A DNA stretch of 64,000 nt from an uncultured Lachnospiraceae bacterium (GTDB lineage: Bacteria > Bacillota > Clostridia > Lachnospirales > Lachnospiraceae): NCBI GenBank assembly GCA_947624875.1, contig CANQMA010000003.1, positions 20,428 through 84,427 on the forward strand, in the 5' to 3' direction. Numbering within the stretch: position 1 is the stretch's first letter; every line of letters starts with the position of its first letter. A model generated the notes under the pieces. The model saw only the letters and a program-made list of their open reading frames with translations. It was not told the DNA's origin and ran no database searches. The translations under genes were made by a program, and so were the position numbers. This document shows, piece after piece, positions 57,337 to 64,000 of this stretch.

Positions 57337-57479
57337 AATTCAGCCATGCAGCTCGAATCCGCAGATAAATCTGCCGCTTCTCGCTTATTTGGATTCCCCA
57401 AATACATAAAAACAGAAACCTCTGGAAATCCTGCAAGCAGTCTTCCAGAGGTTTCTGTTTTTATGTGCATGGCTGAATT
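57337..57479. repeat. Nested inverted-repeat (cloverleaf-like) element
   Basis: Outer arms AATTCAGCCATGCA (57337-57350) and TGCATGGCTGAATT (57466-57479) are a perfect 14-bp inverted repeat. Inside lie three perfect hairpins: GCAGA-TAAA-TCTGC (57361-57374), ATTTGG/CCAAAT (57387-57403) and a 24-bp stem (57404-57427 with 57443-57466) whose loop itself holds CTGC-AA-GCAG. GAATCC (57355) and GGATTC (57391) can pair as an alternative. It starts six bases after the DUF975 stop and can act as a terminator, but its branching is far beyond what that needs. It may be a MITE-like element or a structured RNA. Confidence 0.7.
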
Positions 57480-57513
57480 TTTTAAAAAATAAACTGGACA
57501 AAAGGCGGTTAAT

Positions 57514-57531
57514 TTGTTAAAATTATAACAA
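57514..57531. promoter_or_regulatory. Rex (redox regulator) operator upstream of thl
   Basis: TTGTTAAAATTATAACAA matches the known Rex operator TTGTTAANNNNTTAACAA at 13 of 14 fixed bases. Rex represses fermentation genes when NADH is low relative to NAD+, and butyrate operons of Clostridia are known targets. It is 68 bases upstream of the best promoter, so it may act on a second start (TTGTGC, 15 bases, TATAAA at 57534-57560) or from a distance. Confidence 0.7.
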
Positions 57532-57598
57532 TCTTGTGCATGCCAGATAAATCCTATAAAAAACAGAAGGTTTTAAATGGATTTTTATGGAAATATTA

Positions 57599-57627
57599 TT
57601 GAATGAGGAAAACAATAATGTTATGAT
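57599..57627 (+). promoter_or_regulatory. Sigma-A promoter of the butyrate operon
   Basis: TTGAAT and TATGAT are separated by 17 bases, about 64 bases before the thl ATG. ATTATTG (57595-57601) and CAATAAT (57613-57619) form a perfect 7-bp inverted repeat over the -35 and spacer, a possible further operator. The gene-free stretch 57332-57690 holds the cloverleaf element, the Rex site and this promoter. Confidence 0.7.
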
Positions 57628-57690
57628 AAAATGGTAGGCGCAATTATAAGCGGCGCGAGGTCGTAAATTTATTTATGGAGGAAATTGATT

Positions 57691-58875
57691 ATGTCAAAGA
57701 AAGTAGTGATTGCAGGCGCATGCCGTACCGCTATTGGAAAGATGGGCGGTGCATTGAGCACAGTTCCTGCAGCAGAATTAGGCTCTATTGTCATTAAAGA
57801 GGCGTTAAGCAGAGCGGGTGTTCCGGCAGATCAGGTTGACCATGTATATATGGGCTGCGTGATTCAGGCTGCGCAGGGACAGAACGTTGCCCGTCAGGCT
57901 TCTATTAAGGCAGGACTTCCTGTCGAGGTACCGGCAGTTACGATTAACGTTGTCTGCGGTTCCGGTCTGAACTGTGTCAATATGGCTGCACAGATGATTC
58001 AGGCAGGAGATGCAGATATTGTTGTAGCCGGAGGTATGGAAAACATGTCCATGGCTCCATATGCGATGACAAAAGCACGTTTTGGTTATCGCATGAACAA
58101 TGCAACAATCGTAGATACGATGGTCAATGATGCGTTGACAGATGCATTTAATAATTATCATATGATGATTACTGCTGAAAACGTAGCAGAGCAGTGGAAT
58201 CTGTCCCGTGAGGAACTGGATGCATTTGCAGCCGTTTCCCAGCAGAAGACGGAGAAAGCAGTTGCAGAAGGAAAGTTTAAAGATGAGATCGTTCCTGTCG
58301 AAGTGAAAACAAGAAAGCAGACGATTGTCGTAGATACAGATGAAGGTCCGAGACCGGGAACGACTGCTGAGTCTCTTGCAAAACTCCGTTGCTGCTCCGG
58401 TAAGCAGGACGGTGTGGTTACCGCAGGAAACGCTTCCGGAATCAATGATGGTGCAGCAGCTGTTGTTGTTATGAGCGAAGAAAAAGCAAAGGAACTTGGT
58501 GTGAAGCCAATGGCATCTTTTGTAGCAGGCGCTCTTGGCGGTGTTGCTCCGGAAATCATGGGCGTTGGTCCGGTTGCAGCGACAGAAAAAGTTCTGAAAA
58601 AGACCGGTCTTACAATTGATGATATGGATTTAATTGAAGCAAACGAGGCTTTTGCAGCACAGTCTGTTGCAGTTGCAAAAGATTTGAAATTTGATATGGA
58701 CAAAGTCAATGTAAACGGTGGAGCGATTGCGCTGGGTCATCCGGTTGGAGCATCCGGCTGCCGTATTCTCGTAACGCTGCTTCATGAAATGCAGAAGAGA
58801 GATGCAAAGAGAGGTCTTGCAACACTTTGTATCGGTGGTGGTATGGGATGTGCCACAATTGTTGAAAGAGACTAA
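57691..58875 (+). CDS. thl: Acetyl-CoA acetyltransferase (thiolase)
   Basis: Joins two acetyl-CoA into acetoacetyl-CoA, the first step to butyryl-CoA. The 394-residue protein has the nucleophile cysteine in [14 protein letters not shown] near residue 90, the histidine in [10 protein letters not shown] near 348 and the second cysteine in CIGGGMGCA near 380. GGAGG precedes ATG 57691; the track start at 57685 is a TTG too close to it. A terminator-like hairpin follows before crt, so thl may be made in excess of the downstream genes. Confidence 0.95.
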   Translation: MSKKVVIAGACRTAIGKMGGALSTVPAAELGSIVIKEALSRAGVPADQVDHVYMGCVIQAAQGQNVARQASIKAGLPVEVPAVTINVVCGSGLNCVNMAAQMIQAGDADIVVAGGMENMSMAPYAMTKARFGYRMNNATIVDTMVNDALTDAFNNYHMMITAENVAEQWNLSREELDAFAAVSQQKTEKAVAEGKFKDEIVPVEVKTRKQTIVVDTDEGPRPGTTAESLAKLRCCSGKQDGVVTAGNASGINDGAAAVVVMSEEKAKELGVKPMASFVAGALGGVAPEIMGVGPVAATEKVLKKTGLTIDDMDLIEANEAFAAQSVAVAKDLKFDMDKVNVNGGAIALGHPVGASGCRILVTLLHEMQKRDAKRGLATLCIGGGMGCATIVERD

Positions 58876-58889
58876 TGAACAAGTAGAGG

Positions 58890-58928
58890 CATGCGCGGAA
58901 AAGTTTTTTCGTGCATGGCTCGCCTTTT
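58890..58928 (+). terminator. Hairpin between thl and crt
   Basis: A 13-bp stem (58890-58902 with 58905-58917, two G-T pairs) is followed, after eight bases, by TTTTT. It could stop part of the transcripts and leave more thl mRNA than crt-etfA mRNA. Confidence 0.5.
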
Positions 58929-58983
58929 TATGAGAAGCAGAATATCATGTAGATGATAGATTTGAAGATAGAGGAGAAATTTT

Positions 58984-59775
58984 ATGGAATTTATTACTTA
59001 TGAGCAGGAAGGTTATGTAGGAGTTCTTACGATTAACCGTCCAAAGGCGCTCAATGCATTAAACAGCCAGGTTCTTGAAGAACTGGATGCTGCGCTTGGT
59101 CAGATTGACCTCAATGAGACCAGAGCATTGATCATCACAGGCGCAGGAGAGAAATCCTTCGTTGCCGGCGCGGATATCGGAGAGATGTCCACGCTCACAA
59201 AAGCAGAGGGCGAAGCGTTTGGAAAGAAAGGAAACGACATCTTCAGAAAGATTGAGACATTTCCAATCCCGGTAATCGCTGCGGTAAACGGATTTGCTCT
59301 GGGCGGAGGCTGCGAGATATCCATGAGCTGCGATATCAGAATCTGTTCTGAAAATGCAATCTTTGGCCAGCCGGAAGTTGGTCTCGGTATCACGCCGGGA
59401 TTTGGCGGAACACAGAGACTTGCGAGAATTGTCGGACCGGGCATGGCAAAGCAGATGATTTATACAGCCAGAAATATTAAGGCAGACGAGGCGTACCGGA
59501 TCGGTCTGGTCAATGCGGTTTATCCGTCAGAGGAACTGATGGAAGCGGCAAAGAAAATGGCATCAGGAATTGCAAAGCAGGCTCCGATTGCAGTCAGGGC
59601 GTGCAAGAAGGCAATCAACGAGGGACTGGACGTTGACATGGACCAGGCAGTTGAAATCGAGGAAAAACTGTTCGGCAGCTGTTTTGAGACGGAAGACCAG
59701 AGAGCAGGTATGGCAAATTTCCTTGAAAAGGACAAGGAAAAGAAATTAAAAGTTGTTCCATTTAAGAACGCATAA
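58984..59775 (+). CDS. crt: 3-hydroxybutyryl-CoA dehydratase (crotonase)
   Basis: Removes water from 3-hydroxybutyryl-CoA to give crotonyl-CoA. The 263-residue protein has the oxyanion-hole region SFVAGADIGEM near residue 60, GFALGGGCEISMSCDI near 102 and the catalytic glutamates in FGQPEVGLGITPGFGGTQRL near 124-143. GGAG precedes the ATG. Its place in the operon with hbd and bcd supports butyrate synthesis, rather than beta-oxidation of long chains. Confidence 0.95.
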   Translation: MEFITYEQEGYVGVLTINRPKALNALNSQVLEELDAALGQIDLNETRALIITGAGEKSFVAGADIGEMSTLTKAEGEAFGKKGNDIFRKIETFPIPVIAAVNGFALGGGCEISMSCDIRICSENAIFGQPEVGLGITPGFGGTQRLARIVGPGMAKQMIYTARNIKADEAYRIGLVNAVYPSEELMEAAKKMASGIAKQAPIAVRACKKAINEGLDVDMDQAVEIEEKLFGSCFETEDQRAGMANFLEKDKEKKLKVVPFKNA

Positions 59776-59820
59776 ATGATATGCGGCTTTAAAAATAAAC
59801 AAAATTCAGGAGGAAAAAAC

Positions 59821-60660
59821 ATGAAGGTTGGAGTAATCGGAGCCGGCGTAATGGGCTCAGGAATTGCACAGGCATTTGCCATGACAGATGGTTACGAAGT
59901 TTATCTTTGTGACATCAAGCAGGAATTTGCAGACGGCGGAAAGGCAAAAATTGAAAAAAACATTAAATTCCTTGTAGGCAAGGAAAAAATCACCGCAGAA
60001 AAAGGTGAGGAAATTTTAGGAAAGATTACTACCGGATTAAAGGATATCTGTACAGATGTTGATTTAATCGTGGAAGTTGCACCGGAAAAAATGAGCATTA
60101 AGAAAGATACTTTTAAGGAATTACAGGATATTGTTCCTGCAGACTGTATCTTTGCTACGAATACTTCTTCTTTATCTATTACGGAAATCGGCGCAGGACT
60201 TGACAGACCGGTGATTGGAATGCATTTCTTCAATCCTGCAGACAGAATGAAACTTGTTGAGGTGATTGCAGGAGAAAACACACCGTCCACACTTGTTGAC
60301 ACAATTATCAAGATTGCAAAAGAAATCGGTAAGACGCCGGTTGAGGTGAAAGAAGCACCGGGATTTGTTGTAAACAGAATTCTGATTCCGATGATCAATG
60401 AAGCAATTGGAATTTATGCGGACGGCATTGCTTCTGTCGAAGATATTGATGTCGCAATGCAGCTTGGCGCCTCTCATCCAATGGGACCTCTCGCATTGGG
60501 CGACCTGGTAGGTCTTGATGTCGTTCTTGCTATTATGGATGTGCTGTACACAGAGACAGGAGATTCTAAATATCGCGCGCATGTACTGCTTCGTAAGATG
60601 GTTCGCGCCGGTAAACTTGGCAGAAAGACCGGTAAAGGATTTTACGATTACAGCAAGTAA
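59821..60660 (+). CDS. hbd: 3-hydroxybutyryl-CoA dehydrogenase
   Basis: Reduces acetoacetyl-CoA to 3-hydroxybutyryl-CoA. The 279-residue protein begins [19 protein letters not shown] with the dinucleotide GxGxxG motif, and has the catalytic histidine in [11 protein letters not shown] near residue 138 and [11 protein letters not shown] near 180. AGGAGG precedes ATG 59821; the track start at 59776 is upstream of this site. Whether it uses NADH or NADPH cannot be read with certainty. Confidence 0.95.
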   Translation: MKVGVIGAGVMGSGIAQAFAMTDGYEVYLCDIKQEFADGGKAKIEKNIKFLVGKEKITAEKGEEILGKITTGLKDICTDVDLIVEVAPEKMSIKKDTFKELQDIVPADCIFATNTSSLSITEIGAGLDRPVIGMHFFNPADRMKLVEVIAGENTPSTLVDTIIKIAKEIGKTPVEVKEAPGFVVNRILIPMINEAIGIYADGIASVEDIDVAMQLGASHPMGPLALGDLVGLDVVLAIMDVLYTETGDSKYRAHVLLRKMVRAGKLGRKTGKGFYDYSK

Positions 60661-60689
60661 TATTGAATAAATAGATGGAGGATTAGAAA

Positions 60690-61862
60690 ATGGATTTTAC
60701 ATTAAGCGAAAAGCATGAAATGGCGCAGAGCCTTTTCAGGGAATTTGCCGAAAATGAAGTGAAAGACCTCGCACAGGAAGTGGATGAAACAGAAAAATTT
60801 CCAAAGGAAACTGTTGCGAAAATGGCGAAATATGGTTTTCTCGGCATTCCGGTTTCCAAAGAATTTGGCGGACAGGGTTGTGATATCCTGACTTACGTTA
60901 TGTGTGTGGAAGAATTGTCAAAAGTCTGCGGAACAACAGGTGTTATTGTTTCAGCACATACTTCTCTTTGTGTGGACCCGATTCAGACTTACGGAACTCC
61001 GGAGCAGAAGGCAAAATATCTTCCGGACCTTGCATCCGGAAAGAAACTTGGCGCATTTGGTCTGACAGAACCAGGCGCAGGAACCGACGCACAGGGACAG
61101 CAGACAAAGGCTGTATTTGACGAAGAAACAAACGAGTGGATCTTAAATGGTTCTAAGTGTTTCATCACAAACGGTAAAGAAGCAGACGTTTATATTATTA
61201 TTGCAGTTACCGGAAAAATAGAAAAACGCGGACGGATGATGAAGGAAATTTCAGCATTTATTGTGGAAAAGGGAACTCCGGGATTTTCTTTCGGTACCAA
61301 GGAAAAGAAAATGGGTATCAGAGGTTCTTCTACGTATGAACTCATTTTTGAGGACTGCAGAATTCCTGCAGACGCTTTACTTGGCAAGAAAGGAAAAGGT
61401 TTCAGTATTGCCATGCATACATTAGACGGCGGTCGTATCGGTATTGCCGCGCAGGCGCTTGGTCTTGCAGAGGGAGCTTTGGAGAGAACAATTGAATATG
61501 TCAAGGAAAGAAAACAGTTTGGCAGATCTATCGCACAGTTCCAGAATACACAGTTCCAGCTGGCAGATATGGCTACAAAAGTAGAGGCGGCAAAACTTCT
61601 GGTATATAAGGCTGCGATGAAGAAATCACAGTATCAGCAGGATGGAAAGACATCTTACAGCGTTGAGGCTGCTCAGGCAAAACTTTATGCTGCCGAGGTT
61701 GCTATGGAAGTGACAACAAAGGCAGTTCAGCTGCACGGTGGTTACGGTTATATCAGAGAATACGATGTGGAACGTATGATGAGAGACGCAAAGATTACAG
61801 AAATCTATGAAGGAACATCAGAAGTTCAGAGAATGGTAATCTCTGCAAACTTATTAAAGTAA
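60690..61862 (+). CDS. bcd: Butyryl-CoA dehydrogenase
   Basis: Flavoprotein of the acyl-CoA dehydrogenase family that reduces crotonyl-CoA to butyryl-CoA; with EtfAB it can couple this to ferredoxin reduction by NADH (electron bifurcation). The 390-residue protein has AFGLTEPGAGTDAQGQ near residue 127 (FAD and substrate region), YIREYDVERMMRDAKI near 352 and the catalytic glutamate in EIYEGTSE near 373. GGAGG precedes the ATG. etfB follows within 20 bases. Confidence 0.95.
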   Translation: MDFTLSEKHEMAQSLFREFAENEVKDLAQEVDETEKFPKETVAKMAKYGFLGIPVSKEFGGQGCDILTYVMCVEELSKVCGTTGVIVSAHTSLCVDPIQTYGTPEQKAKYLPDLASGKKLGAFGLTEPGAGTDAQGQQTKAVFDEETNEWILNGSKCFITNGKEADVYIIIAVTGKIEKRGRMMKEISAFIVEKGTPGFSFGTKEKKMGIRGSSTYELIFEDCRIPADALLGKKGKGFSIAMHTLDGGRIGIAAQALGLAEGALERTIEYVKERKQFGRSIAQFQNTQFQLADMATKVEAAKLLVYKAAMKKSQYQQDGKTSYSVEAAQAKLYAAEVAMEVTTKAVQLHGGYGYIREYDVERMMRDAKITEIYEGTSEVQRMVISANLLK

Positions 61863-61881
61863 TTTGGAGGTACTAAATAGA

Positions 61882-62667
61882 ATGAAAGTTATAGTTTGTG
61901 TTAAGCAGGTACCTGATACAAAGGGTGGCGTTGAGTTCAACCCGGACGGTACATTAAACAGAGGTGCAATGCTTGCCATTATGAATCCTGATGATAAAGC
62001 AGGTCTTGAGGCAGCGCTCCGATTAAAAGATGAATATGGCGCAGAAGTTACAGTTCTTACGATGGGACTTCCAAAGGCAACAGCAGTGCTTCGTGAAGCG
62101 ATTGCCATGGGTGCAGATAAGGGAATTCTCGTAACGGACAGAGTCTTAGGTGGTGCAGATACATGGGCAACGTCTACAACGATTGCAGGTGCCATCAGAA
62201 ACTTGGATTATGATATTATTATTACAGGACGTCAGGCGATTGATGGAGATACCGCACAGGTTGGCCCGCAGATTGCAGAACATCTTGGACTGCCGGTTAT
62301 TTCTTATGCAGAAGACATTAAGATTGACGGAGATTCTGTCATTGTACAGCGTCAGTATGAAGACCGTTATCATGTCATCAAGGCACAGACTCCTTGCCTG
62401 ATTACGGCATTGTCTGAATTGAACGAACCAAGATATATGACGCCGGGTGGAATTTTCGACGCAGTAGATGCGGAGATTATCACCTACAACAGAGCAGATT
62501 TGGTAGATGTTTTGGACGGAGACTTAGGTTTGAATGGTTCTCCTACAAAAATTGCAAAGGCTTCCGACAAGGTGAAGAAGGGCGCAGGCGAAAAAGTAGC
62601 ACCGGATACACCGGACGAAGCAGTGAATTACATTATGGACAAGCTGCTGACAAAGCACGTTATTTAA
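61882..62667 (+). CDS. etfB: Electron transfer flavoprotein beta subunit
   Basis: Small subunit of the electron transfer flavoprotein that passes electrons to Bcd. The 261-residue protein starts MKVIVCVKQVPDTKGGVEF, with GRQAIDGDTAQVGPQIAEHL near residue 118 and ALSELNEPRYMTP near 180. ATG 61882 follows TTTGGAGGTACTAAATAGA; the track start at 61864 overlaps the bcd stop. The bifurcating-type EtfB normally binds an extra FAD, which fits an operon with bcd. Confidence 0.94.
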   Translation: MKVIVCVKQVPDTKGGVEFNPDGTLNRGAMLAIMNPDDKAGLEAALRLKDEYGAEVTVLTMGLPKATAVLREAIAMGADKGILVTDRVLGGADTWATSTTIAGAIRNLDYDIIITGRQAIDGDTAQVGPQIAEHLGLPVISYAEDIKIDGDSVIVQRQYEDRYHVIKAQTPCLITALSELNEPRYMTPGGIFDAVDAEIITYNRADLVDVLDGDLGLNGSPTKIAKASDKVKKGAGEKVAPDTPDEAVNYIMDKLLTKHVI

Positions 62668-62686
62668 TAGAGAGGAGATAGAAGTT

Positions 62687-63742
62687 ATGCAAAATATAAA
62701 TTTAGAAGATTATAAAGGCGTATTTGTCTTCGCTCAGCAGGTAGATAACGAATTAAGCGGTATCGCTTATGAATTGCTTGGTGAGGCAGGAAGACTTGCT
62801 GCAAATTTAGAGGAAAAGACAGTAACAGCAGTTCTGTTGGGCTCCGGAGTTTCCGGTTTGGCTGACGAACTGGCGGCATATGGTGCTGACAGAGTCATTG
62901 TAGTAGATGATCCTGCATTGGAAACTTATATGACAGAACCATATGCACATGCATTATCTGCAGTGATTGAAGAATATAAACCGGAAATCATGCTTGTTGG
63001 TGCGACGGCGATTGGAAGAGATCTTGCACCAACCGTTTCCGCAAGAGTGAAAACCGGTCTGACTGCAGACTGCACACAGTTAGAAATTGGAGATTTCCCA
63101 TTGGTTGCAATTCCGGGAAAAGAACAGAAGCATAATCAGCTTTTGATGACCCGTCCTGCATTTGGTGGAAACACAATCGCAACGATTGCCTGTCCGGATA
63201 ACCGTCCGCAGATGGCTACCGTTCGTGCCGGCGTAATGCAGAAAAATGAGCCGGACACTTCAAGAAAGGCAGAAGTAATCACATTTAATCCGGGATTTGA
63301 AAAGAACAACAGATATGTTGAAATCATGGAAGTCGTAAAGGCTGTTTCTGATGTGGAAGATATCATGGATGCAAAGATTTTGGTATCCGGTGGTAGAGGT
63401 GTAGGAAGTAAAGAGAACTTTAAAATCTTACAGGACCTTGCAGATGCGATTGGAGGAACAGTATCTTGTTCCAGAGCAGTCGTAGACAGTGGCTGGATGC
63501 CAAGTGATTTACAGGTAGGACAGACTGGAAAGACTGTCAGACCGCAGGTTTACTTTGCAATCGGTATTTCGGGCGCAATTCAGCACGTTGCCGGCATGGA
63601 AGAATCTGACATCATCATTGCAATCAACAAAGATGAAGATGCTCCAATCTTTGATGTGGCAGATTACGGAATCGTAGGCGACTTAAACAAAATTGTTCCA
63701 CAGCTGACTGAAGCAATCAAAACAGCAATCGAGAACAAATAA
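62687..63742 (+). CDS. etfA: Electron transfer flavoprotein alpha subunit
   Basis: Large subunit of the electron transfer flavoprotein. The 351-residue protein has an N-terminal alpha/beta domain and the FAD-binding C-terminal domain with VSGGRGVGSKENFKIL near residue 228, SRAVVDSGWMPSDLQVGQTGK near 262 and GISGAIQHVAGM near 295. No ferredoxin domain is fused at the N-terminus. AGAGGAGA precedes the ATG. It is the last gene of the operon; no butyryl-CoA:acetate CoA-transferase or butyrate kinase gene is present in this window. Confidence 0.95.
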   Translation: MQNINLEDYKGVFVFAQQVDNELSGIAYELLGEAGRLAANLEEKTVTAVLLGSGVSGLADELAAYGADRVIVVDDPALETYMTEPYAHALSAVIEEYKPEIMLVGATAIGRDLAPTVSARVKTGLTADCTQLEIGDFPLVAIPGKEQKHNQLLMTRPAFGGNTIATIACPDNRPQMATVRAGVMQKNEPDTSRKAEVITFNPGFEKNNRYVEIMEVVKAVSDVEDIMDAKILVSGGRGVGSKENFKILQDLADAIGGTVSCSRAVVDSGWMPSDLQVGQTGKTVRPQVYFAIGISGAIQHVAGMEESDIIIAINKDEDAPIFDVADYGIVGDLNKIVPQLTEAIKTAIENK

Positions 63743-63770
63743 TCGCGAAAACTTTTTTTCAAGTAATCGT

Positions 63771-63838
63771 GTATATAAAAAACACAGCACCCTGCTTCGT
63801 GCTCGCACGACAAGCAGGGTGCTGTGTTTTTTATATAC
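63771..63838 (+). terminator. Very long terminator hairpin after etfA
   Basis: A perfect 27-bp stem (63771-63797 with 63812-63838) contains AAAAAA and TTTTTT tracts, and its loop holds a further CGTGC/GCACG pair. T residues in the right arm let it act in both directions. The length is about twice that of an ordinary terminator. Confidence 0.85.
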
Positions 63839-63863
63839 GCGGACATTTGGAAAATGTCCGCGT
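63837..63863. repeat. Second perfect hairpin next to the etfA terminator
   Basis: ACGCGGACATTT pairs with AAATGTCCGCGT over 12 bp with a 3-base loop (GGA). It shares two bases with the end of the preceding stem and touches the start of the 61-bp repeat. No T run follows. Confidence 0.7.
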
Positions 63864-64000
63864 GCAGATTGAGCGAAGCTCAAGATGCTAACGGAGAAAG
63901 TACTTTTTAGGATGAGGAAGTGTTGCAGATTGAGCGAAGCTCAAGATGCTAACGGAGAAAGTACTTTTTAGGATGAGGAAGTGTTGCAGATTGAGCGAAG
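63863..64000. repeat. 61-bp exact tandem repeat running off the window
   Basis: Two identical 61-base units (63863-63923, 63924-63984) and the first 16 bases of a third are present. Each unit contains TTGAGC-GAA-GCTCAA, a 6-bp hairpin, and AAAGTACTTT, a 10-base palindrome. No ORF of note crosses it. The total copy number cannot be seen. Confidence 0.9.

Noticed and set aside
63863-64000. CRISPR array
   Set aside because: The whole 61-base period is identical between units, with no unique spacers, and no cas genes are present.

Overview
The window looks like a chromosomal segment of a spore-forming, butyrate-producing member of the Clostridia, most likely a Lachnospiraceae species. This rests on four things seen in the sequence: a complete acetyl-CoA to butyryl-CoA gene set (thl-crt-hbd-bcd-etfB-etfA), the forespore loci spoIIAA-spoIIAB-sigF and spoVA, T-box control of valS, and several hypothetical families (DUF5717, DUF5716, DUF4250, DUF5688, DUF975) that I recall mainly from this group. 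DUF numbers are from memory and were not checked by a search. Base composition looks moderate and even. I see no transposase, integrase, phage gene or CRISPR array.

Layout. 1-7.1 kb: rpmE, then yqhQ-prmC-prfA (translation termination), then an inserted cassette of an HPr-kinase-like ATPase, a PqqD-like protein, an S26-type peptidase and an ABC exporter, ending with a Nudix hydrolase. 7.1-14.3 kb: glmM, a VanZ-like gene, hisC, clpB, small membrane proteins and DUF4250. 14.3-15.7 kb: citrate synthase on the minus strand. 15.9-22.9 kb: rarA followed by a very large DUF5717 protein, a degenerate Hsp70-like protein and a TPR protein. 22.9-27.6 kb: T-box, valS, a tiny conserved-looking gene and a zinc-ribbon/TPR membrane protein. 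27.6-34.1 kb: forespore sigma-F module and spoVAA-AB-AC, then putP on the opposite strand, then spoVAD-AE. 34.1-44 kb: gdhA, a class A penicillin-binding protein (minus), a CotH-kinase surface protein, yigZ and typA. 44-55.2 kb: a fused ABC transporter, DUF5688, tRNA-Arg, a membrane-anchored hypothetical, a pseudouridine synthase, ligA and a GntR-ABC operon. 55.3-57.5 kb: branched-chain aminotransferase, DUF975 and a striking multi-hairpin element. 57.5-63.8 kb: the butyrate operon with a near-consensus Rex operator. The last 140 bases are an exact 61-bp tandem repeat that runs off the window.

How the genes fit together. GltA and GdhA connect carbon flow to glutamate, and IlvE and HisC use glutamate as amino donor. 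The butyrate operon re-oxidises NADH, and Bcd with EtfAB can conserve energy by electron bifurcation; a Rex site upstream fits redox control. SpoIIAA, SpoIIAB and sigma-F control the forespore programme, and SpoVA proteins load dipicolinic acid into the spore. A promoter matching the sigma-G pattern lies directly before spoVAA.

The most likely under-described systems are (i) the HPrK-like/PqqD/S26/ABC cassette, which resembles ribosomal-peptide maturation and export machinery without a visible precursor or modifying enzyme, and (ii) the DUF5717/Hsp70-like/TPR locus. At the DNA level, the cloverleaf-like element after DUF975, the structured gdhA leader and the terminal 61-bp repeat array are the best candidates for new structure.
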